Positions 15,166-22,458 of a DNA stretch of 30,301 nt are shown in pieces. This DNA comes from JBGPHT01 sp041484525. Its GTDB lineage: Bacteria; Acidobacteriota; Terriglobia; Bryobacterales; Bryobacteraceae. The stretch lies in the NCBI GenBank assembly GCA_041484525.1, contig JBGPHT010000093.1, positions 1 through 30,301 on the forward strand, in the 5' to 3' direction. Both the position numbers and the translations under genes were made by a program. The notes under the pieces are model-generated. The model was not told the DNA's origin. It searched no databases and worked only from the letters and a program-made list of their open reading frames with translations. Position 1 is the stretch's first letter. Each line of letters opens with the position of its first letter.

Positions 15166-16848
15166 ATGAAACGGCTCTTCATCGTCTCTGCTCTACTGCT
15201 CGCGCCCGGCCTCGTTTTCGGACAGGGCGGCCTCGATCCTTCCGAGATCTTCAAGCCGCTCGCGGATCAATGGCCCACGTACTCCGGCGACTACTCGGGC
15301 AAGCGGTACAGCTCGCTCAAACAGATCAACCAATCGACAGTGAAGAACCTGAGCCTTGCCTGGGTCTCGCGCTTCACCACTGGATGCGGCCCGACCGGCG
15401 CCGGTGACACGGGCGGTGGCGGCGGGTTTGGCGGCGGACGCGGAGGCGGCGGCGCGCCGGCACCAATCATCGCCGGCGGACTAGGCAGGGGCGATCTCAA
15501 CAACTGCGGGGGCGGACGCCTCGGCGGCGGCATTCTCGTGGTGGATGGCGTCATCTACATGTCCGCGCCCGATAATGCCTGGGCCGTGGATGCGCGCGAC
15601 GGCACGATTCTCTGGCATTACTACTGGAAGACGCGCGGCGGCACGCACACCGGCAATCGCGGGATGGGAATGTGGCACGGCTATTTGTATCTCGAGGTGC
15701 ACGACGATTACCTGATCTGCCTCGACGCCAAGACCGGGAAGGAGCGATGGAAGAAAGAGATTTCCAGTTTCGACCAGCAGTACTTCTCATCCATGGCGCC
15801 GATTGTGGTCGGCAATCACGTGCTCGTCGGTACCGGCAATGACATGGATGCTCCGGGCTTCCTGCAGTCATTCGAGCCGGAGACAGGCGAACGCCAGTGG
15901 ATCCTCTACACCGTACCGATGAAGGCCGGCGATCCGGGCGTCGAAACCTGGGCCAGCCTGGATGCGGCGCAACACGGCGGCGCGCAGGTCTGGATTCCGG
16001 GCTCCTACGATCCCGAAACGCACCTCTACCTGTTCGGCACCGGCAACCCTACGCCGGCCTACACCACGGGGCGTGGAGAAGGCGACAATCTCTACACCGG
16101 TTCGCTGATCGCGGTGAACGTGGACACCGGCAAGATGGCCTGGCATTACCAGACCGCCCCGCATGATACGCACGACTGGGATTCGACCCAGACGCCGGTT
16201 TTTGCCGACATGCCGTTCAACGGCCGCATGCGCAAGCTGGTCATGACGGGGGAGCGCAACGGCTACTTCTTCGTTCTCGATCGCGTCACTGGCGAGCATC
16301 TGGTGACCGGCAAATTCGGCCTCTACAACAACTGGGCTTTGGGCCTGGACGAGAATGGCCGCCCGAAACGCAACCCCGCCAAGGATGCGACCGTTCCCGG
16401 CTCGCTCGTCAACGGCGACGTCACGAACTATCCGCCGCCGAGTTTCTCACCGGATACGGGCCTGTTCTATGTGCCCGAGAATAACTCGCTGCGGATCACT
16501 TACCTGATCGATCCCGATCCGCGCGGCTCGATGGGTCTCGGCGGCACGGCGGGGGGCGGCGGTCTTTCGTACGGCTCGTTCATCGACGCCATCGATTACA
16601 AGACCGGCAAGGTCGCGTGGCGCCATGAAATCTCCGGAGGCGCGGGACTGTTGTCGACCGCCGGAGGTCTGCTCTTCAGCGGCGACGGCCAGAATCTGGT
16701 GGGCTATGAAGCCGCCACGGGCAAGCCGCTGTGGCACTCGCGCATCGGCTCCGCCGGCAACGCGCCCGAAACCTATATGCTGGACGGCCGCCAGTACGTC
16801 CTCGCCACCGGCGGCGATCAGTTGTTCGCGTTCGTCCTGAATCAGTGA
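15166..16848 (+). CDS. PQQ-dehydrogenase-like beta-propeller (acido-empty quinoprotein type)
   Basis: A 560-residue exported protein (signal MKRLFIVSALLLAPGLVFG) with the eight-blade propeller of PQQ-dependent alcohol/methanol dehydrogenases: WPTYSGDYSGKRYSSLKQIN at the start, WAVDARDGTILWHYYW, CLDAKTGKERWKKE, AVNVDTGKMAWHYQ, HDWDSTQTPVFADM, IDYKTGKVAWRHE and YEAATGKPLWHS as blade ends. No vicinal Cys-Cys pair, which many PQQ alcohol dehydrogenases use next to the cofactor, is present. It resembles the group NCBI calls acido-empty quinoprotein, described in genomes that may lack PQQ; activity is therefore uncertain. Residues about 79-122 are a Gly-rich insert between the first blades. It follows the di-haem cytochrome by 19 bp with GAGG before the start, as expected for an enzyme-acceptor pair. 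Confidence 0.87.
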   Translation: MKRLFIVSALLLAPGLVFGQGGLDPSEIFKPLADQWPTYSGDYSGKRYSSLKQINQSTVKNLSLAWVSRFTTGCGPTGAGDTGGGGGFGGGRGGGGAPAPIIAGGLGRGDLNNCGGGRLGGGILVVDGVIYMSAPDNAWAVDARDGTILWHYYWKTRGGTHTGNRGMGMWHGYLYLEVHDDYLICLDAKTGKERWKKEISSFDQQYFSSMAPIVVGNHVLVGTGNDMDAPGFLQSFEPETGERQWILYTVPMKAGDPGVETWASLDAAQHGGAQVWIPGSYDPETHLYLFGTGNPTPAYTTGRGEGDNLYTGSLIAVNVDTGKMAWHYQTAPHDTHDWDSTQTPVFADMPFNGRMRKLVMTGERNGYFFVLDRVTGEHLVTGKFGLYNNWALGLDENGRPKRNPAKDATVPGSLVNGDVTNYPPPSFSPDTGLFYVPENNSLRITYLIDPDPRGSMGLGGTAGGGGLSYGSFIDAIDYKTGKVAWRHEISGGAGLLSTAGGLLFSGDGQNLVGYEAATGKPLWHSRIGSAGNAPETYMLDGRQYVLATGGDQLFAFVLNQ

Positions 16849-16953
16849 TTTTCGAACGCGCGGCACTCGGCTATCGCGACATCTTGACACTGGCAATCGA
16901 CTTGTAGACGGCTTTCTTCTTGTGTCGGGCAGCGGAGGTATTGGTCTGCAGGA

Positions 16954-17507
16954 TTACAACGGAGGCTTCGGCAGTTTCACGATCTCCCAACTCGCCGTTC
17001 CCTTCACCTTGACCGGACGCCGGAAAAGTTTCCCGCGCTGCGTCGCATTATGCGTCTTCGCCACCTCGGGGATTAGTTCCTCCAGTAGAAACCGCGAATA
17101 GCGGTCGCTCAGCGAATCGTATTCAAAGACGCGTTCGAACCTGTTCTGTGCCAGATCCGAAACCGCGGGCAATACGCCCGGATCGACGAAATCCCGATCA
17201 TCGTCGGCAGGTCGCCCTTGGCTATCAGGTTGTCGAACACCGTTGGTACCCGCTCGCCGTTTCCCAGGCGGCCGCTGCCGTCCAGGAAAATCATGAACGG
17301 GGTCGGCTTGCCCGCGTTGTATTGTGCCGGCACGTATACCGAATAGCTGTGCGAGGTCCCCGGATAGAACCGGCCCGGCAGCAGCGTGTGCTTTGCGATC
17401 GCACCTTTGGGAACGTCGGCTTGCGGCTGCGAATCCGGTCCGAGAGTGTAATCCTGACCGTAGGTGAGCGCTGCCGCGCAAAACAGCAAAACCAGACGAT
17501 TCTTCAT
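16954..17507 (-). pseudogene. frameshifted and truncated esterase-like gene
   Basis: From ATG 17507 the frame gives an exported start (MKNRLVLLFCAAALTYGQDY) and the N-terminal part of an enterochelin-esterase-like hydrolase (SYSVYVPAQYNAGKPTPFMI, FLDGSGRLG). After LPTMIGI the family continuation (VDPGVLPAV, NRFERVFEYDSLSDRYSRFL, EELIPEVAKTHN) appears in another frame. Restoring one A to the AAA at 17189-17191 (plus strand) rejoins the two frames. The second frame then stops at 16954 after an unrelated tail (WEIVKLPKPPL), so the half with the nucleophile motif GxSxG and the rest of the catalytic triad is absent. Hence two lesions: a 1-base loss and a 3' deletion. Not functional as an esterase; a sequencing error could explain the shift but not the truncation. 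Confidence 0.75.
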
Positions 17508-18097
17508 CAGCAAGAATTATGTCTCGCCAATGTACCAAGATGCAAAGGGAGAAGCCTCCCAGTGGAAGAACTCGGGTATCGGGGAGCAAGGGAACAAGGG
17601 GCGCCTCCCGGCCTCGCATCGCTAACGTGCTGAGACTTGGTTCACTCGAGAGTGTCACTAAGTCTCTCCTCCGAGAACAGGGGCCGAGCCGGTAAGCGCG
17701 CTCTTGGTTCCATTGTTCCCCAAACCCATCTCTTACGGGATTTGCGCAAGCTGCCCGCAGCGCCATTCGAAGCCGCTGCGACCTCTCACTTTAACATGCG
17801 GAATTTGAGCGCCGGGTTGAACGGCCAGATGCAACTTGCCGGGATGATTTCGCACATCGGGGAAGCGGTCGCCCAGACCCGTCGGACGACGGGCGAGTAT
17901 GCGAAACGGCTGGATTAATTTATGCAAGTCCTGCAGCTTTGGCGTCAAATTCCGCATGTCTTGAGTGAGAAGGCACGGTGCCGCTTCCGGCGAGCTGCTG
18001 CCAGTTTTCGCTGCGCGTCAGCATCAAACACTTCTTGCTTGCCGCCGAACAATTTGTCGGAGAAGTAAGACTAATCTCTTTAACTTAGAAGGGCCCT
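17508..18097 (+). other. gene-free 590-bp region upstream of the Crp/Fnr gene
   Basis: No reading frame here on either strand looks like a known protein, and the longest frames have no ribosome site. It holds the inverted repeat at 17795-17958 and, in its last 40 bases, an AT-rich stretch before AGAAGGG and the Crp/Fnr start, where that gene's promoter is expected. It could be the decayed upstream part of the esterase locus or hold an RNA; neither is shown by the sequence. Confidence 0.5.
17795..17958. repeat. inverted repeat pair, 19/18 nt arms, 127 nt apart
   Basis: CATGCGGAATTTGAGCGCC at 17795-17813 and GGCGTCAAATTCCGCATG at 17941-17958 are reverse complements except for one extra base in the first arm. 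The enclosed 127 bases have no gene. It could be a miniature inverted-repeat element or a paired binding site; no target duplication is visible at the flanks. Confidence 0.6.
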
Positions 18098-18769
18098 ATG
18101 ACTACTTTCGCAGTACCTACCCTGGAGCACGAACTCGAAGATCCACTGGCTTATCTGCCATACTCCAATATCGTGGAGTACCCAAAGGGCCACATGATCT
18201 ATGACCCGGACCAATGCCCGGCTGGCCTTTACCTTGTAATCGATGGCAAAGTCAAAGTGTCACGGCTTGCCGATGCTGGCCAACAGGTTGTAATTGACAT
18301 CTACCAGCGCGACGAGTTCTTTGGAGAATCAGTGTTCCTCAGTCTGCCTTACCGTTCCGAGCAGGCAACGGCACTGGAGAATGCCAAACTGATGATGTGG
18401 CCCACCACTGCCCTCCAAGAGATTGTCATGCGCCGTCCTCGCCTGGCAGTCGCCCTCGTGCAGGTTCTTGTTCAGCGCACCATCAATTTCAAGGAGCGCA
18501 TTGAAAGCCTCAGCACGGACACGATAGCGCGTCGCCTGGCGCGTTCGCTTATTCGATTCTCCGAGCGTCTGGGCGTGCCGGAGGAAGACGGCTCGGCGCG
18601 TATGGCGCCGTTGACTCACGAACTGCTCGCTCAGTACGTGGGCACGACACGCGAAATCATCACACACCACATGAATCAGTTCCGCCGTCTGGGCTACCTG
18701 CGCTATTCCAGGAAGGGTATCGTATTGTATCGCGACGCCTTCAGCGAGTGGTTGAAGCAGAAGGTGTAA
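18098..18769 (+). CDS. Crp/Fnr family transcriptional regulator
   Basis: A 223-residue regulator with an N-terminal cyclic-nucleotide-binding-type beta roll (about residues 18-120; LYLVIDGKVKVSRLADAGQQ, then DEFFGESVFLSLPYRSEQAT) and a C-terminal winged helix (about 150-215; LTHELLAQYVGTTREIITHH, MNQFRRLGYL). The FGE...R-S-x-x-A pattern resembles the phosphate-binding cassette of CRP, so a cyclic nucleotide is possible, but no Fnr-type cysteine cluster is present at the N-terminus. It binds DNA as a dimer in this family. AGAAGGG precedes the ATG. Downstream, 198 bp away on the same strand, lie the sigma factor and kinase; whether it controls them is unknown. Complete and of normal length. Confidence 0.92.
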   Translation: MTTFAVPTLEHELEDPLAYLPYSNIVEYPKGHMIYDPDQCPAGLYLVIDGKVKVSRLADAGQQVVIDIYQRDEFFGESVFLSLPYRSEQATALENAKLMMWPTTALQEIVMRRPRLAVALVQVLVQRTINFKERIESLSTDTIARRLARSLIRFSERLGVPEEDGSARMAPLTHELLAQYVGTTREIITHHMNQFRRLGYLRYSRKGIVLYRDAFSEWLKQKV

Positions 18770-18888
18770 TTCCAGAGAGCGAGGTGCGTAACATCTGAAA
18801 CAGGCTCGACCGAAGTGCAAGGGCTATCTGAGGGTGCTGCCGAGCTGGTTAAGTGTTGGTAAAGATTCGGTAAAACTATTCGCTACGA

Positions 18889-18916
18889 TTGCTCATTTAG
18901 TATCCTGGATTACATA
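18889..18916 (+). promoter_or_regulatory. possible promoter upstream of the sigma factor gene
   Basis: TTGCTC (18889-18894) and TACATA (18911-18916) are 16 bases apart within an AT-richer stretch, about 50 bases before ATG 18968. Weak consensus match; the gene might instead use another sigma factor or self-regulate. Confidence 0.22.
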
Positions 18917-18967
18917 GAGTCAAGAGTTCCGGGAAGCAAGGTCAACCCCTTGTGGCATAATTTGGGA

Positions 18968-19624
18968 ATGGCATTTTCTTACTCGACCCTTGGCCAGGAG
19001 CTGAATAGCGAACCAGACCTCTCACTTATCGGCAGAACCCCGGAAATCGGCGGCTTGCATAGAATCGGCGCGGTGCCGGAGTCGATCACCGTGCTGCTCT
19101 CTCGTGTGAGTGGGGGTGATCGGGAAGCGTTCGATAACCTCATTCCACTGGTCTACCAGGAGTTGCACCATATCGCAGAAGGATATCTACGGCGCGAATC
19201 GCAAAATCACACGCTGCAGCCCACCGCCCTGATTCATGAGGCCTACCTGCGGTTGGTGGAATCCAGTAACGCAGACTACCAGAATCGCACGCATTTCTAC
19301 GGCGTTGCGGCGCGAGTGATGCGCCAGATTCTCGTAGACCATGCCCGAGCGCGTCATGCCGCGAAGCGTGGCGCCGGCGTGAAAATTGCATTCGAGCCGC
19401 GTTTTGACTTCGCACCGGAACGAGACAGGATCGTGATTGCTCTGGACGACGCGCTGAACACGTTAGGCCGTGAGGACGGCGGGAAAGCCCGCCTGGTGGA
19501 AATGCGTTTCTTCGGAGGGATGACGGCTGAAGAGATTGCGGAGTGTGTGGGGACTCCAGTCCACGTCGTGCGTCGAGAACTGCGCGCTGCGCAAGCCTGG
19601 CTCCGGCGGGAAATACAAGGGTGA
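18968..19624 (+). CDS. ECF-type RNA polymerase sigma factor, kinase-linked
   Basis: A 218-residue sigma factor of the ECF-like class described from Rhodopirellula and Solibacter (TIGR02999 type): region 2 with NLIPLVYQELHHIAEGYLRR, then HTLQPTALIHEAYLRLVESS, NRTHFYGVAARVMRQILVDH, and region 4 with VEMRFFGGMTAEEIAECVGT and VHVVRRELRAAQAWLRREI. It directs polymerase to a small set of promoters. The N-terminal 40 residues are extra compared with the core. ATG 18968 is preferred to an in-frame TTG at 18950, although neither has a good ribosome site. Its TGA overlaps the kinase start as GTGA, so the two are co-translated. No anti-sigma factor is seen; kinase-linked ECF groups are known to be controlled by phosphorylation, so that is the expected mode here. 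Confidence 0.9.
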   Translation: MAFSYSTLGQELNSEPDLSLIGRTPEIGGLHRIGAVPESITVLLSRVSGGDREAFDNLIPLVYQELHHIAEGYLRRESQNHTLQPTALIHEAYLRLVESSNADYQNRTHFYGVAARVMRQILVDHARARHAAKRGAGVKIAFEPRFDFAPERDRIVIALDDALNTLGREDGGKARLVEMRFFGGMTAEEIAECVGTPVHVVRRELRAAQAWLRREIQG

Positions 19625-22293
19625 ATCTGGAAGTCGCACATCTCTTGGACCTGGCCGCTCAGGTTCCGTTGGGCCGGCGGGCCGAATTTCTCGCGAGGGA
19701 ATGTCCGGACCCGCTGGTGAGAGCCGAAGTGGAATCTCTGCTCGAATACGCAACCGGGGCTGAATCCTACTTCAACGAGGCGGTCCAGGGCGTTGCGCTG
19801 TCGCTCCGGGCCAGCCACGAAGCTTCGCCGGGTGATGCCATTGGGTCCTACCGGATCGTTTCTCTGATCGGACGCGGAGGCATGGGGAGCGTCTACCTGG
19901 CAGAGCGTGCCGACGGTGAGATTCAACAAAGGGTGGCCGTAAAGCTACTCCGCGCCGACGGGCATCGGCCCGTATGGCGCGATCGTTTTCTGAATGAACG
20001 CCAGATCCTGGCATCGCTCCATCACCCTTCTATCGTTCACGTGATCGATGCCGGTCACACCGATGACGGCCGGCCCTTTCTGGTCATGGAATATGTGGAG
20101 GGTGTCCCGATCGACGCCTACGCCGCTGGGATCGATGTGAGAGACCGGTTGAGGTTGTTCCTGCGAGTGTGCGAGGGAGTTTCGCATGCGCACCGGCGCC
20201 TGATCATTCATCGCGACCTGAAGCCATCGAATATTCTTGTGGATGCATCCGGGCAGCCGAAGCTGCTGGATTTCGGCATTGCCAAACTACTGGACGAGAC
20301 GGGCGACGCCACTCAAACCGTAGAGCGACTACTCACGCCGAACTACGCCAGCCCCGAACAACTGGCAGGGGACGCTCAGACCACCGCCACCGACGTCTAC
20401 TCGCTGGGCGCGGTGCTCTACAAATTACTAACAGGCGTTGCGCCGCGCGGGAACAGTCCGGATACCGCGAAGGCCGAGATCACGCCGCCAAGTCGCGTCA
20501 ATCCGTGGGTTCCGAGGGACGTGGACTTCATCGTCATGAAGGCGCTTCGCGCCGAACCGGAGGAGCGCTATGGTTCGGTGGATGAGTTCGCCAGCGATGT
20601 CCGCGCCATTCTCGACCGGCGGCCCGTGCAAGCGCGTTCCGGCGACGTCTGGTACCGTACACGCAGATTCCTTCGGCGCTATTGGGTGCCTGTGACTGCT
20701 ACGGCATTGGTGATCGCGAGCCTCTCGACCGGTTTGTTCATCGCGAATCGGCAGCGCGTTCTCGCGGAGCGGCGATTCGGCCAGCTACGACAACTGGCCA
20801 ATCGGGTGATCGATCTCGACCGGGCGATCCGCACCTTACCCGGTTCTGCCGACGCCAGGCAGCGGCTGGTCTCGGCCTCACTGGAGTACCTGGAGGGTCT
20901 CTCCCCGGAGGCCCGCGGAAATCTCGACCTTGCACAAGAAATCGGTGAGGGCTATTGGCGCCTGGGGCGAATCCAAGGTGTCAATGCCGAGTTCAACCTG
21001 GGCGATCCCGCGAAAGCAGAGGACAGCCTGAAGAAGGCGGACGCGTTGATGGAAACCGTGCTTGCATCCCGTCCCCAGGACCGCAACGCGTTATTCCGTT
21101 CGGCCGTCATAGCTCACGACCGCACGATTCTGGCCGACACCGATCAACGGCGCGCCGACACTCTGGTCCATACACGCAGGGCTGTCGAGCGTCTCGAAGC
21201 CTTCATGCGCCGGGATGATCCTGGGGATCCCGTGCGCCTCGACGGTTTCCTGCGCGCCGGTGATCCCCGGCAGTCGGAACGCAGCGGCGCGGCGCTTCTA
21301 TATGTGAACATTGCGCTCACCTACGTCAACATGCATATGTATGTCGAAGGCGCCCGCTATGCTCGACGGGCAGCGGAACTGGCGCAACCGATTCCTTCCG
21401 CGCAGGACTTGGCCAGCGGGGGCCTGAGCATATTAGCCAATGCACTCCGGTACCAGGGCGATTTGGAAGGGGCTCTCCGGACGATCCGTGAAGCGCGGAA
21501 GATCTCGGAGAGAGCAACCTATCCGAGCGAGACCGCGCGACTGTTCAACCGGTATGGCCCCATTCTGCGGGAGGGCCTGATACTGGGCGAAGAGGGCGCT
21601 GTCAATCTCGACCGGCCGGCCGAAGCCATCGAGGCTTTCCAGAAAGCGCTGGATATGACTCAAGAAGCGGCCAGCAAAGATTTGAAGGATTCGGCTAGCC
21701 GCTCTCGCGTCGGGACGGCGGCGCGGGACCTCGGCGACGTCTTGCGTGACCGCGATCCGCGGCGGGCGCTCGCGGTCTACGATGTAGGCATCGGCCGGCT
21801 CGAAGAGACGCAGAACCGTCTGGAAGCGCGCCGCGACAGGGCCGTGTTGCTGGCAAAATCGTCCTATCCGCTGCGCCGGCTGCATCGCCCTTCCGAGGCC
21901 AAGGCGCGCATCGATGCTGCCTTCGCAATCCTAAAAGACACGAAGGACTATCCGGCGGAACGGGTCCGCCTCGGTAGTCATGCCTATACGGCTGTTTCCG
22001 CCCTCGCGGATCACGAAGCTGAAACGGGCGATCCCCGCCACGCCCTTCAAATGTACGAGCAACTGCTCGACAGAGTTATGGCAACCAAGCCGGACCCTCT
22101 CGACGACCTTCGGGATACGCCAAAACTTTCGCGCATCTATGGTGCCCTCACCATTCTGTATCGGCGCAGCGGCGATGCAGCCTCAGCGGATGTCATGCAT
22201 GCGCGGAGGGTGGAGCTTTGGCGCGTTTGGCAACAGAAGCTCCCCCAAAACACTTATATCCGAGGCCAGTTCGAAGCGGCGCGCGTGCGGTAA
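19621..22293 (+). CDS. membrane Ser/Thr protein kinase (PknB type) with long helical C-terminus
   Basis: An 890-residue kinase counted from GTG 19621. Residues 1-70 are a small helical region common in such pairs (LEVAHLLDLAAQVPLGRRAE). The kinase domain (about 78-335) has every key motif: glycine loop GRGGMG (84-89), VAVK with K108, HRDLKPSN with catalytic D199 and DFG at 217-219, so it should be active. One transmembrane helix (about 354-376) puts the rest outside the cytoplasm, where about 500 residues look like TPR-type helices (for example YARRAAELAQPIPSAQDLAS, ALRTIREARKISERA). The start overlaps the sigma factor stop by four bases, making coupling almost certain; the frame itself is open farther upstream, inside the sigma gene. 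Likely role: sense an extracytoplasmic signal and phosphorylate the sigma factor. Confidence 0.92.
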   Translation: MNLEVAHLLDLAAQVPLGRRAEFLARECPDPLVRAEVESLLEYATGAESYFNEAVQGVALSLRASHEASPGDAIGSYRIVSLIGRGGMGSVYLAERADGEIQQRVAVKLLRADGHRPVWRDRFLNERQILASLHHPSIVHVIDAGHTDDGRPFLVMEYVEGVPIDAYAAGIDVRDRLRLFLRVCEGVSHAHRRLIIHRDLKPSNILVDASGQPKLLDFGIAKLLDETGDATQTVERLLTPNYASPEQLAGDAQTTATDVYSLGAVLYKLLTGVAPRGNSPDTAKAEITPPSRVNPWVPRDVDFIVMKALRAEPEERYGSVDEFASDVRAILDRRPVQARSGDVWYRTRRFLRRYWVPVTATALVIASLSTGLFIANRQRVLAERRFGQLRQLANRVIDLDRAIRTLPGSADARQRLVSASLEYLEGLSPEARGNLDLAQEIGEGYWRLGRIQGVNAEFNLGDPAKAEDSLKKADALMETVLASRPQDRNALFRSAVIAHDRTILADTDQRRADTLVHTRRAVERLEAFMRRDDPGDPVRLDGFLRAGDPRQSERSGAALLYVNIALTYVNMHMYVEGARYARRAAELAQPIPSAQDLASGGLSILANALRYQGDLEGALRTIREARKISERATYPSETARLFNRYGPILREGLILGEEGAVNLDRPAEAIEAFQKALDMTQEAASKDLKDSASRSRVGTAARDLGDVLRDRDPRRALAVYDVGIGRLEETQNRLEARRDRAVLLAKSSYPLRRLHRPSEAKARIDAAFAILKDTKDYPAERVRLGSHAYTAVSALADHEAETGDPRHALQMYEQLLDRVMATKPDPLDDLRDTPKLSRIYGALTILYRRSGDAASADVMHARRVELWRVWQQKLPQNTYIRGQFEAARVR

Positions 22294-22458
22294 CGACTCT
22301 TGTTCGAGCCCCTCCGAATTGCGCTAACGCTCACATAATCCGCTGACGGATCGGTGTGCGACAACGTGCAAACCTTTGCGCGGTCCATTCAAATTCGCGA
22401 CGGGAATTCGCATGTCCTGTTGAGAAGCGTCTGACACCCCGTATTAGCAAAGGAGATT

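Noticed and set aside
17637..17918. A 93-residue frame in the gene-free stretch
   Set aside because: No ribosome site, no domain, and it spans one arm of the inverted repeat.
19543..19620. An upstream in-frame start for the kinase inside the sigma gene
   Set aside because: The GTG at 19621 forms a GTGA overlap and begins the helical region expected at the N-terminus; the extra 26 residues are Arg-rich shadow sequence.
22391..22418. AATTCGC repeated before the receptor gene, similar to the inverted-repeat arm at 17941-17958
   Set aside because: The shared bases are few and the copies differ by one base; chance similarity cannot be excluded.
22420..22447. TTGAGA and TATTAG 16 bases apart before the TonB receptor as a promoter
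   Set aside because: Transcription would start within or after the ribosome site at 22451-22455, so it could not give a normal message.
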